Positions 35,209 through 44,477 of a stretch of DNA of 64,000 bases are shown here, piece by piece. This DNA comes from Catellatospora citrea (GTDB taxonomy: Bacteria; Actinomycetota; Actinomycetes; Mycobacteriales; Micromonosporaceae). Made by a program: the position numbers and the translations under genes. How positions within the stretch are numbered: position 1 is the first letter of the stretch; the number at the start of each line of letters is the position of its first letter. Below the pieces are notes generated by a model. The model did no database searches. It was not told where the DNA came from and saw nothing but the letters and a program-made list of their open reading frames with translations. The DNA is taken from contig NZ_RAPR01000001.1 of NCBI RefSeq assembly GCF_003610235.1, forward strand, positions 3,472,001-3,536,000, read 5' to 3'.

Positions 35209-35468
35209 AGAACCACCGCACCGACTCGGTCTCGCTGTTCTTCGGCCTCGTCTTCCTGCTCGTGGCGGGCGCCTTCCTGGTCGGCGAGGTGACCGACGTC
35301 GAGCTGCCCTCGCTGGGCTGGTTCATCGCCGGCGGCCTGATCATCCTGGGCGTGCTGGCCGTGCTCGGCGCGCTGTCGCCCCGGCGGGGCGGCGACCCGG
35401 CCGCGGTCGAGCCCGCCCCGGAGGCGGCCGCGACCGCCGCCGAGCCGGAGCCCGAGCGCGTCGACTGA
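35205..35468 (+). CDS. Small two-helix membrane protein in the PspC operon
   Basis: 87 aa. Helix 1 (SVSLFFGLVFLLVAGAFLVG) and helix 2 (LGWFIAGGLIILGVLAVLGAL) are followed by an acidic Ala/Glu/Pro tail. The GTG start overlaps the stop of the PspC/LiaF gene (GTGA), so translation is coupled. No known domain recognised. Function unknown, presumably in the same envelope system. Confidence 0.8.
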   Translation: MKNHRTDSVSLFFGLVFLLVAGAFLVGEVTDVELPSLGWFIAGGLIILGVLAVLGALSPRRGGDPAAVEPAPEAAATAAEPEPERVD

Positions 35469-35483
35469 GCACCGACCCCACCG

Positions 35484-35521
35484 AGCGCCCCTCACCGCGC
35501 GAGTCCGCGGTGAGGGGCGCT
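35484..35521 (+). terminator. Terminator of the PspC operon
   Basis: Perfect 16-bp stem (35484-35499 / 35506-35521), 6-base loop. Confidence 0.9.
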
Positions 35522-35635
35522 CTATGCTGACCGGTGAACCACCGGTCGACGACGACGAGGAGCACCTCCCATGAGCGAGCGTTTCATGAGGCTCAGTCCG
35601 GGTCGTGCCGCCGACAAGCGCAGCGAGGAGAAGGC

Positions 35636-36892
35636 ATGAGCCAGCACCCGACCGATCGTCCCGGCACACCGGCGCTGGGCCCGCTCGGCCAGATCCGCAT
35701 CGGCGACCGCGCCGCCCGCACCCTGACCACCGAGCTGGCGCGCCACGCCGGCCCCAAGACGGCCCTGCTGGTCGGCGCGTCGGCGGACTCGCTGGTGCTG
35801 GCCGAGGCGCTGGACGCGCTGCTGCCCGGTGACAAGCTCACCGTGGTCGCGGCCGACGCGAGCGTCGCGGGCCACCTGGCCACCCTGGGCAGCTTCCTGG
35901 CCGAGCGGGTCAAGGTCGTCGACGACCTCGCCGCGGCCGAGGCCGCCGAGCTGGTGATCGTCGCCGAGCCGGTGGTCGGCTCCGGCGAGGAGGCGCGCAA
36001 CACCGTCGAGCAGCTGAGCAAGTACGTCGCCGAGGGTGGTCTGCTGATCATCGCCGCGGTGGCGCTGCCGGGCCTGTCCGGCGGCGCGACCGACGAGCTC
36101 GACCGCATCGCGGCCCGCCAGGGCGTCGGCTCCGACCTGGTGCTGCGCAACACTCCGCCGGTACGCGTGCACCGCCTGCGCTTCACCGACGTCGACCCGG
36201 CCGTGGCCGGCAAGCTCAGCCCCGCCTTCCGCCCGTCCAGCGTGCCGCTCTACGGCACGATGAACATCGACTCCAACGGCGTCGCGGCGGCCGGCATCGC
36301 GCTGGGCGCGGCCGCGTTCCTCAAGGCCACCCGGCCGAAGTCGAAGGCGTGGATGCTCCCGGCGCTGCTGGCCGCCCCCGTGGCCGCCTTCTTCCGCGAC
36401 CCCGAGCGCGAGGTGCCCGCCGACCCGACCGCGGTCGTCGCCTCGGCCGACGGCCGGGTCCTCAGCGTGGAGCACATCTACGACGAGCGCTTCGCCGACG
36501 AGGAGTTCCTGCGCATCGCGGTGTTCCTGTCCGTGTTCGACGTGCACGTCAACCGCGCTCCGGTGGCCGGCAAGGTCGTCGACTACTTCGTCGAGGACGG
36601 CGGGTACGCCAACGCGATGAAGCCGGAGGCGGAGCACAACGTGGCGGCGTACACCGTGCTGGAGACGCCGGAGCGCAACCGGGTCGTGGTCGCCCAGCGG
36701 ACCGGTCTGATCGCCCGGCGCATCGTGCAGCGGGCCCCGATCGGCGCGCTGCTGGCCAAGGGCGAGCGGTTCGGCCTGATCCGCTTCGGCTCCCGCACCG
36801 ACGTCTACCTGCCCGCCGACAAGGCCGAGGCCCTGGTCGCCCCCGGCGACCGCGTCTCCGGCGGCTCCACGGTCATCGCCCGCCTGCGCTGA
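35636..36892 (+). CDS. psd: Phosphatidylserine decarboxylase with methyltransferase-like N-terminal domain
   Basis: 418 aa. The C-terminal about 210 residues are Psd: it decarboxylates phosphatidylserine to phosphatidylethanolamine at the membrane. FRDPEREVPADPTAVVASADG, VFDVHVNRAPVAG and the self-cleavage site RFGSRTDV (Gly385-Ser386, forming the pyruvoyl group) are visible. The N-terminal about 180 residues resemble a class I Rossmann methyltransferase (KTALLVGASADSLVLAEAL, LTVVAADAS, AELVIVAEPV, GGLLIIAAVA) but motif I lacks a clear GxGxG. Helices around 225-260 (VAAAGIALGAAAFL, MLPALLAAPVAAF) link the parts. GAGGAG precedes the ATG. Convergent with pssA. Confidence 0.88.
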   Translation: MSQHPTDRPGTPALGPLGQIRIGDRAARTLTTELARHAGPKTALLVGASADSLVLAEALDALLPGDKLTVVAADASVAGHLATLGSFLAERVKVVDDLAAAEAAELVIVAEPVVGSGEEARNTVEQLSKYVAEGGLLIIAAVALPGLSGGATDELDRIAARQGVGSDLVLRNTPPVRVHRLRFTDVDPAVAGKLSPAFRPSSVPLYGTMNIDSNGVAAAGIALGAAAFLKATRPKSKAWMLPALLAAPVAAFFRDPEREVPADPTAVVASADGRVLSVEHIYDERFADEEFLRIAVFLSVFDVHVNRAPVAGKVVDYFVEDGGYANAMKPEAEHNVAAYTVLETPERNRVVVAQRTGLIARRIVQRAPIGALLAKGERFGLIRFGSRTDVYLPADKAEALVAPGDRVSGGSTVIARLR

Positions 36893-36907
36893 CCCGCCCC
36901 ACTCCCC

Positions 36908-36947
36908 GGACCGGGGCCCCTGCCGTTCGCGGCGCGGGCCCCGGTCC
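36908..36947 (+). terminator. Terminator of psd
   Basis: Perfect 12-bp stem (36908-36919 / 36936-36947) followed by GTTTTGGG. Confidence 0.85.
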
Positions 36948-36969
36948 GTTTTGGGTGGGCGCACAGGAA

Positions 36970-37004
36970 AGCGCCGCCCCGGTCCAGTGGACCGGGGCGG
37001 CGCT
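36970..37004 (-). terminator. Terminator of pssA
   Basis: Perfect 16-bp stem (36970-36985 / 36989-37004) with a 3-base loop. On the minus strand it is followed by TTCCTGTGC. It lies 14 bases after the pssA stop. Confidence 0.87.
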
Positions 37005-37018
37005 CCGTGGATCTGTGG

Positions 37019-37999
37019 TCAGGCGATGCGGGCGGCCGTCCGGCGCTGGCGGGCCCAGATGACCGGGCCGCTCAGCAGGTAGACCAGCACCAGCAGGCCG
37101 AAGGTGACCTGCGTGTTCCAGACCAGGCCGACCAGCGGCAGCAGGAACAGCGTCGGCGGCAGCTTGACCACCTTCGCGAGCTTGGCGTACGGGAAGCTGG
37201 AGACCATCGCGATGGCCAGCAGCACCACCCCGAACACCATCGCCCCGGCCGGCAGCGCGCTGCCCATCGTGGTCTTCAGCAGCACGGTCACCGCCAGCAC
37301 GGTCGCCGCCATGGTGGTCGGCACGCCGCAGAAGAAGCGGCCGTCCTTCGGCGAGACGTTGAACCGGGCCAGCCGGACCGCCGCGCAGCAGGCGACCATG
37401 GCGCAGGCCGCGATCAGCACCGGCGTCGGGACGCTGCCCTGGAGCGTGGCGAACACGACGACGGGCGCGGCGATGCCGAACGACGTCATGTCGCCCAGCG
37501 AGTCCATCTGCACGCCGAACGGGCTGGCCACGCCGAACTTGCGGGCCAGGGCGCCGTCGAGGCCGTCGAAGGTGATGCAGGCGAGCAGGCACAGTGCGCC
37601 GTACATGGGCGCGCGGCCGTCGGGCCGGCCGATGACCGCGAGGAAGATCGCGGTCATGCCGAGCAGCAGGCTGCTCAGCGTGCAGGCCTGTACCAGGGCG
37701 AACTTGATGCGGCGGTCGAGCGTGCGCTCGCCCGGCAGCAGCGGGATCGTCGTCGGGGTCGGCTGCTCCACCGGCTCGGCCGTGACGGCCTGCTCGATGG
37801 CGCGCAGTTCGACCGGGTCAAGGCCAGGCAGCGCGGTGCTCGTCGCAACGGAGTGATCAGCCTTGCGCAGGCGGCCCACCGGCACCAGCAGCATCTGCCG
37901 GGCGAAGGAGCCACCGGCACGCAAGCGGCCGGTCCACTGGCGGCCCGCAGGGCGCGGGCTGTCCGTCAAGCGACGCCGACGCCATAAGGCTCTCGGCAC
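37019..37999 (-). CDS. pssA: CDP-diacylglycerol--serine O-phosphatidyltransferase
   Basis: 326 aa integral membrane enzyme making phosphatidylserine from CDP-diacylglycerol and serine; its product is the substrate of the Psd encoded convergently. The CDP-alcohol phosphatidyltransferase motif is complete in DGLDGALARKFG, a short spacer and GVQMDSLGD (DGxDGxxAR-x8-GxxxDxxxD). About seven helices follow an about 100-residue basic N-terminal region. I choose a GTG start because GGAGGG (38007-38012) is seven bases upstream; an upstream ATG actually lies inside that ribosome site. Confidence 0.9.
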   Translation of the reverse strand: MPRALWRRRRLTDSPRPAGRQWTGRLRAGGSFARQMLLVPVGRLRKADHSVATSTALPGLDPVELRAIEQAVTAEPVEQPTPTTIPLLPGERTLDRRIKFALVQACTLSSLLLGMTAIFLAVIGRPDGRAPMYGALCLLACITFDGLDGALARKFGVASPFGVQMDSLGDMTSFGIAAPVVVFATLQGSVPTPVLIAACAMVACCAAVRLARFNVSPKDGRFFCGVPTTMAATVLAVTVLLKTTMGSALPAGAMVFGVVLLAIAMVSSFPYAKLAKVVKLPPTLFLLPLVGLVWNTQVTFGLLVLVYLLSGPVIWARQRRTAARIA

Positions 38000-38219
38000 G
38001 TGTCGTCCCTCCATACCGGTTTCGGTTCCTTTCCGCCGCCTCAGCGGACCGACCGGCTTTTGCGGCCTACACCATCGCACACGTCCGTGTGCCTTGGCGA
38101 TACCCGGCGCGATCTTCACGCGCCGTCCCTGCTGACGGGGGCAATCCGCCCGTCGGAGGGCAGCAGCGCTCCGGGGGCTGTTCGTCTTGTCAGCGTCCGA
38201 GTCTACCCGACAGCGGCAA
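38000..38219. other. Intergenic region pssA / Nudix
   Basis: 220 bases with the pssA ribosome site and promoter region. It also holds a CACACG/CGTGTG hairpin near 38080 and GACGGG/CCCGTC (38134-38154), which may end the Nudix transcript. No gene supported. Confidence 0.4.
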
Positions 38220-39152
38220 TCAGGAAATATGTCGCAATTCTCGGTGAGCCGACTCGGTCAGCGGAATATCGACCAGCTCATCGGGGGTGAACCAGCGGGC
38301 CTGCGCGGTGGACCCGCCGGCCGCCTCGGTGACGGACGGCACTGTGGGCTCCGGCACCACGACGCGGTACACGGCGCGCACGACGTACCAGTCGTAGGGC
38401 TCCCCCTCGGGGCCCATCGCGGCGGGGTTGTGCGTCGAGTTGACCCGGATCAGCTCGGTCACCTCGCCGACCTGCCCCGACTCCTCGAAGACCTCGCGGA
38501 CCAGGCCGATCGGCGGGGTCTCGCCGAAGTCCGTGCCGCCGCCGGGCAGGTGCCACTTGCCCGCGCCCGGGTAGTTCTCCGCGATCAGCGACAGCAGCAC
38601 CCGGCCGGCCGGGTCGGTGACCACGCCGTACGCCCCGAAGCGGGCGACCTTGCGGGCGCCGCCGAGGTCGCGCCCGTCCGGCCCCATCTCCCCCGCCTCG
38701 TCGGGGGACGCGGGACGCTGCCCGCTGGCCGGGCCGGTGGCCGCCAGCCCCAGCGTGTGGGCGGCGAACGGGATGAGGTCCAGCGAGCCCAGCCGGGCGG
38801 GCTCGACCCAGGCGGGCAGGTCGGAGGTGCCGTCGGTCTCCACGGTCAGCTCACCGCCGGTGACGGTCATGTCGTAGATGATGCGGTCGTGGTGCAGCAG
38901 CACCCCGCGCCACGGGAACTCGACCAGGTCCGAGGTCACCTCACGCAGGCCCGTGATCCGGGCGGTCAGGCCGGTCTCCTCGCGGAACTCGCGGACCACG
39001 GCCGCCGCCGGGTCCTCGCCGTGCTCCAGGCCCCCACCGGGCAGGAACCACACGCCCGGGAAGTTGGACCTGGCCGACGAGCGGACCAGCAGCAGCCGGC
39101 CCTGCTCGTCGTGCGCTATGCCGTAGGCCCCGATACGCCGCCGCTTCTGCAT
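38220..39152 (-). CDS. Tandem double-Nudix hydrolase
   Basis: 310 aa made of two Nudix domains. The first box is GGLEHGEDPAAAVVREFREE followed by TGL (complete Gx5Ex7REUxEExGU). The second, near residue 215, is GGTDFGETPPIGLVREVFEE followed by SGQ, so only the last hydrophobic position differs. Each domain begins with a similar RxGAYG(I/V) strand and has a W-LPGGG stretch before the box. Such enzymes hydrolyse nucleoside diphosphates linked to another moiety; the substrate is unknown. GAGGAG precedes the ATG. It is 112 bases downstream of a paralogue with the same two-domain plan. Confidence 0.85.
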   Translation of the reverse strand: MQKRRRIGAYGIAHDEQGRLLLVRSSARSNFPGVWFLPGGGLEHGEDPAAAVVREFREETGLTARITGLREVTSDLVEFPWRGVLLHHDRIIYDMTVTGGELTVETDGTSDLPAWVEPARLGSLDLIPFAAHTLGLAATGPASGQRPASPDEAGEMGPDGRDLGGARKVARFGAYGVVTDPAGRVLLSLIAENYPGAGKWHLPGGGTDFGETPPIGLVREVFEESGQVGEVTELIRVNSTHNPAAMGPEGEPYDWYVVRAVYRVVVPEPTVPSVTEAAGGSTAQARWFTPDELVDIPLTESAHRELRHIS

Positions 39153-39264
39153 GCCTGCTCCTCGCTGATGCTCGTCGGCGGCATGACCGAGCATCATGGT
39201 TCGCTCGCTGCGCTCGCCCACCACGACAGGCTATCGGGCGCCCACGACCCGGCCGCGGCCCTGG

Positions 39265-40224
39265 TCAGGCCGGCGGCTTCGTCAGCAGGGCGGCCTTCAG
39301 GGCCTCGGCGGTGACCTCGGTGACGTCCTCCGGCCCGAGCCCGACCAGCTCGTCCTTGGTGACCCAGCGGGCCTCGGCGGTCGAGCCGCCGACGTCGTAC
39401 ACCTTGGGCTTGGTGGCCCGGTCGACGCGGACCCGGTAGAAGGCCCGCACGCCGTGCCAGTCGATGGGGTAGCCCTCCGGACCCAGCGAGGCCGGGTCGC
39501 GGTGGCTGGCCACCCCGAGCAGCTCGCCGAGCCGGCCGCGCTGGCCCGTCTCCTCGACCAGCTCCCGGATCAGGGCGACGCCGGGCTGCTCGCCATAGTC
39601 GGTGCCGCCGCCGGGCAGGTGCCACTTGCCCGCGCCCGGGTAGTTGGCCGCGATCCGGGTCAGCAGCACCCGCTGCAGCCGGTCGGTGACCACGGCGTAC
39701 GCCGCGAAGCGCTGCGCGCGGTGCAGCCCGTCCGGGCCCGGTGCGGCGAAGAAGGACGGGAAGTCGGGCACCTCGTCGGGCAGCAGGTCGATCGCCGCCT
39801 CGGTGATGCCCAGCGCGCCCGCCGTGAAGGGCCGCAGCGGCAGTTTCGCCGCCTCGTCGGGGGTGAGCCAGCGCACCAGGTCGGTGGGCTGGTCGACGCG
39901 CTCCCGCAGCGCGCCGCCGCGAACCCGGGCCGCGTAGATCACGCGGTCGGTGTGGATGGTGACGCCGCGGTGCGGCAGCGCCCGGATGTCGGCCAGGACG
40001 TCGCGCAGCCCGGTCACGGCCACGCTCAACCCGGTCTCTGCGGCGGTCTCCCTGACGACGGTGTCATTGGGATGCTCGCCGTGGTCCACTGCCCCGCCAG
40101 GCAGGGACCAGACGCCCGGCGTACCGGACTGCATGGAGGCCCGGACCAGAAGCACCTGGTCGGCCTCGTTGGTGATGACGGCGTAGGCGGCGATCCGCCG
40201 CAACGGCTCCAGCGCGGTGGTCAC
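39265..40224 (-). CDS. Tandem double-Nudix hydrolase (paralogue)
   Basis: 319 aa, again two Nudix domains. The N-terminal box GGAVDHGEHPNDTVVRETAA followed by ETGL has Ala at the first position of the metal-binding Glu pair (AE instead of EE). The C-terminal box GGTDYGEQPGVALIRELVEE followed by TGQ is complete except for the last hydrophobic residue. The loop GAGKWHLPGGGTD is shared with the adjacent paralogue. GTG start without a strong ribosome site. Downstream of guaA on the same strand; a nucleotide clean-up role would fit but is not shown. Confidence 0.85.
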   Translation of the reverse strand: MTTALEPLRRIAAYAVITNEADQVLLVRASMQSGTPGVWSLPGGAVDHGEHPNDTVVRETAAETGLSVAVTGLRDVLADIRALPHRGVTIHTDRVIYAARVRGGALRERVDQPTDLVRWLTPDEAAKLPLRPFTAGALGITEAAIDLLPDEVPDFPSFFAAPGPDGLHRAQRFAAYAVVTDRLQRVLLTRIAANYPGAGKWHLPGGGTDYGEQPGVALIRELVEETGQRGRLGELLGVASHRDPASLGPEGYPIDWHGVRAFYRVRVDRATKPKVYDVGGSTAEARWVTKDELVGLGPEDVTEVTAEALKAALLTKPPA

Positions 40225-40335
40225 GAGAAACCATTCTCCCCCGGCGAGAAGATCACGACAAGATGTCCGATTTTACGATCATGTTTCCACCGCTATGCAA
40301 TAGTTTGCACCGGCCGTTCGGCCTACCCCAGAAGT

Positions 40336-40374
40336 GATCAAAGGCCCCACCCGGTAAGGGTGAGGCCTCGATCA
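40336..40374 (-). terminator. Terminator of guaA
   Basis: Stem AGGCC-c-CACCC / GGGTG-a-GGCCT (40342-40352 / 40358-40368) with one mismatch, loop GGTAA, extended outward by GATC/GATC. It lies just after the guaA stop. Confidence 0.65.
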
Positions 40375-40388
40375 GCAGATAGCGGGAT

Positions 40389-41942
<1,554 letters not shown>

Positions 41943-41949
41943 GAGGTCA

Positions 41950-41955
41950 ATCTTA
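41950..41955 (-). promoter_or_regulatory. -10-like hexamer for leaderless guaA
   Basis: TAAGAT on the minus strand ends seven bases before the ATG. It overlaps the intergenic gap after the DUF3152 gene. Confidence 0.5.
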
Positions 41956-41969
41956 GGGTGCGACGCAGG

Positions 41970-42728
41970 TCACCCCACGTAGTGGACCCCGTCCGGGTAC
42001 GGGTACGGGTTGGGCTTGCAGCCCTGCAGCTCCTTGGTCTGCTGCTGCATCACCGGCGCGAGCTTGCCCCGGCCGGGGCAGTTGACGTGCCCGTGCCCGA
42101 GGAAGTGACCGACCTCATGGTTGATGACCATGTTGCGGTACACGTCCATGTCGGTGAACCCCTCCGCGCCGTTGGTCCAGCGCCGCAGGTTGATCACCAC
42201 GTTGTCGCCGTACCGGCAGGAGAAGATGCCGTTGGTCTGCAGCCCCGCCTTGGCGCAGAGCCGGTCCGTGGTGCCGGGGGTGGACAGCATGATGCGGAAG
42301 TTCGCCGACGCGCCCGGGGCGACCCGCTGGAAGCGCCACTTCTTCGAGGCGATCCAGCTGTGCTCGTCGGACAGCACCTGCTCGACCACGGCCGCGAACC
42401 CGTCCGCGTCGAACGCGGTGATGCCCTCCTCCACCTGCACCTGATACCGCCGCAGGGCGCCGGCGTCGCCGACCACCGGCGAGCTGCCCGCGGCGGTGGT
42501 GAAGGTGCCCTCGCCGCGCTCCAGCACGGTGGTGTTCTTGGTCGGCTGCGGCGACGGTCCCGTCGAGGGCGACGGCGACGGCTCGGCGGGCGACGGCTCC
42601 GCCGAAAGCATCGGCTGCGGCGACGCGGCCTGCTGGAACTGAGGCTGCTCAGGTGTGCCGCCGCAGCCCGCCAGGGCCAGCGCCAGCACCGCGACCGTCG
42701 TCATACGAGCGGCGAAGATCCTCCCCAT
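41970..42728 (-). CDS. DUF3152 lipoprotein with zinc-metalloprotease motif
   Basis: 252 aa exported protein. Signal peptide with lipobox LAGC (Cys22), a Pro/Ser/Glu-rich linker to about residue 65, then a compact domain. The C-terminal HEVGHFLGHGH fits HExxHxxGxxH, the zinc motif of metzincin-type proteases, preceded by DVYRNMVIN. Four cysteines in the domain could form disulfides (LCAKAG, FSCRYG, VNCPG, LQGCKP). The ATG has AAGGTGAT upstream. It lies between the GMC oxidoreductase and guaA. Activity is inferred from the motif only. Confidence 0.82.
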   Translation of the reverse strand: MGRIFAARMTTVAVLALALAGCGGTPEQPQFQQAASPQPMLSAEPSPAEPSPSPSTGPSPQPTKNTTVLERGEGTFTTAAGSSPVVGDAGALRRYQVQVEEGITAFDADGFAAVVEQVLSDEHSWIASKKWRFQRVAPGASANFRIMLSTPGTTDRLCAKAGLQTNGIFSCRYGDNVVINLRRWTNGAEGFTDMDVYRNMVINHEVGHFLGHGHVNCPGRGKLAPVMQQQTKELQGCKPNPYPYPDGVHYVG

Positions 42729-42763
42729 GGCGATCACCTTATGCGGACGGATGTCGCCCGTGG

Positions 42764-44413
42764 TCACGCCTCGGCGATTTTGCGGTACGGCTCGCCCAGC
42801 GGCGGCCGCCGGTCCGGCTCGCCCTTCACCGGCCACGCCGCGAAGGCCCGCTCGGCCTGCGCGGTGATGGTCAGCGACGGGTTCACGCCCAGATTCGCCG
42901 CGACCGCGGCCCCGTCGGCGACGTGCAACCCCGGATGCCCGAAGACCCGCTGGTACGGGTCCACGACGCCGTGTTCGGCGTCCGCCCCGATCACGGCCCC
43001 GCCGAGGATGTGCGCGGTCAGCGGGATGTCGAGCACCTCCGGCAGCGCCCCACCGGGCAGTCCGCCGATCTCCTCGGCCAGCAGCCGCACCGCCTCGTTT
43101 CCTGCCGGGATCCAGGTCGGGTTCGGCGCGCCGTGGCCCTGCGTCGAGCGCAGCCCACCGCGCCGCAGCCGCACCGTCAGCGAGTTGTCCGCCGACTGCA
43201 TGACCAGCGCGATGATGGTGCGGTTGGACCAGTCGCGCACCGACATGGCCCGCAGGTACGCGAAGGGCCACCGGAACATCGCCTTCGCCCAGCGCCGCCC
43301 GCGCCCCGGCCCGCCGTCGGTCAGCGCCGACTGCAGCAGCCCCATCGAGTTCGAGCCCTTGCCGTAGCGCACCGGCTCGATGTGGGTCCGCTCGTCCGGA
43401 TGGAACGAACTCGTGATCGCCACACCCTCGGTGTACTTCAGCCCCTGCTTGCGGGCCTGTCCGGGCAGCACCGTCGCGCCGACCAGCGACTCGGAGTTGG
43501 TGCGGGTCAGCGCGCCGACCCGGTCCGACAGCCGGGGCAGGTCGCCGGAGGCCTTCATGGCGTGCAGCAGCCGCTGGGTGCCCAGCGCGCCCGCCGCGAA
43601 CACCACCTGCCCGGCCTCGATCACCCCACCGCCGACTGCTCGCCGCCGACGCCCGAACCGCGCCCCGGTCCTGGCCACCTCGACCCGGTAGCCGGCCCCC
43701 TCGACCGGCTTGACGGCGGTGACCGTCGACATCGGGAAGATCTGTGCACCGGCCTGCTCGGCGAGCCACAGGTAGTTCTTGACCAGGGTGTTCTTCGCGT
43801 TGTGGCGGCAGCCGGTCATGCACTCGCCGCAGTGCAGGCAGCCCGCCCGCGCCGGGCCCTTCCCGTCGAAGTACGGGTCCGGCACGGACTGGCCGGGCAT
43901 ACCGAGGAAGACGCCGACCGGGGTGGGGTGGAACGTGTCGCCGACGCCCATCAGCTCGGCTACCTTGCGCATCGCCTCGTCGGCGGGGGTGGTCCGGTCG
44001 TACACGGTCACCCCGAGCATGCGCTCCGCGGTGTCGTAGTGCGGGGCCAGCTCGGCCTTCCAGTCGGCGATGTCGCGCCACTGCGGGTCGGTGTAGAACG
44101 GGTCCAGCGGGCGGTACAACGTGTTGGCGTACACCAGCGAGCCGCCGCCGACGCCCGCGCCGGACAGCACCAGCACGCCCGCGCCCTGGTGGCCCTTGTC
44201 CGGGCGCAGCAGGGTGATCCGCTGGATGCCGTAGCAGCCCAGCGCCGGCGCCCACAGGAACCGTCGCAGCCGCCAGCTGGTCTTCGGGAAGTCGCCGTCG
44301 GCGAACCTGCGTCCCGCCTCCAGCACGGCGACGGAGTAGCCCTTCTCGGCCAGCCGCAGCGCCGCCACACTCCCGCCGAACCCGGAGCCGATCACCACCA
44401 CGTCGTACCGCAT
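42764..44413 (-). CDS. GMC-type flavoprotein oxidoreductase, ChoD-like
   Basis: 549 aa. The N-terminal FAD-binding fold is VVVIGSGFGGSVAALRLAEKGYSVAVLEAG; GAGVGGGSLVYANTLY binds the flavin, and the C-terminal DGAAVAANLGVNPSLTI closes the site with the catalytic Asn/His region. Unusual for plain GMC enzymes is CLHCGECMTGC (C-x2-C-x2-C-x3-C), an iron-sulfur-like cluster motif followed by RHNAKNTL. Annotated cholesterol oxidases such as mycobacterial ChoD are the closest type I recall, also beside guaB3. The true substrate is uncertain. AATAAT six bases before the ATG suggests a leaderless mRNA. Confidence 0.85.
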   Translation of the reverse strand: MRYDVVVIGSGFGGSVAALRLAEKGYSVAVLEAGRRFADGDFPKTSWRLRRFLWAPALGCYGIQRITLLRPDKGHQGAGVLVLSGAGVGGGSLVYANTLYRPLDPFYTDPQWRDIADWKAELAPHYDTAERMLGVTVYDRTTPADEAMRKVAELMGVGDTFHPTPVGVFLGMPGQSVPDPYFDGKGPARAGCLHCGECMTGCRHNAKNTLVKNYLWLAEQAGAQIFPMSTVTAVKPVEGAGYRVEVARTGARFGRRRRAVGGGVIEAGQVVFAAGALGTQRLLHAMKASGDLPRLSDRVGALTRTNSESLVGATVLPGQARKQGLKYTEGVAITSSFHPDERTHIEPVRYGKGSNSMGLLQSALTDGGPGRGRRWAKAMFRWPFAYLRAMSVRDWSNRTIIALVMQSADNSLTVRLRRGGLRSTQGHGAPNPTWIPAGNEAVRLLAEEIGGLPGGALPEVLDIPLTAHILGGAVIGADAEHGVVDPYQRVFGHPGLHVADGAAVAANLGVNPSLTITAQAERAFAAWPVKGEPDRRPPLGEPYRKIAEA

Positions 44414-44419
44414 GCCGAG

Positions 44420-44425
44420 ATTATT
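44420..44425 (-). promoter_or_regulatory. -10-like hexamer for leaderless GMC gene
   Basis: AATAAT on the minus strand, six bases before the ATG, no ribosome site between. Confidence 0.5.
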
Positions 44426-44477
44426 ACCGGCCAGTTAACCAAGCGGAAGAGGTCACGCGCGAAGGCTCAGGCCGGGG

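Noticed and set aside
42729..44255. Extension of the DUF3152 frame far upstream through the GMC gene
   Set aside because: The real frame there encodes the GMC flavoprotein. The lipoprotein signal peptide and ribosome site fix the DUF3152 start at 42728.
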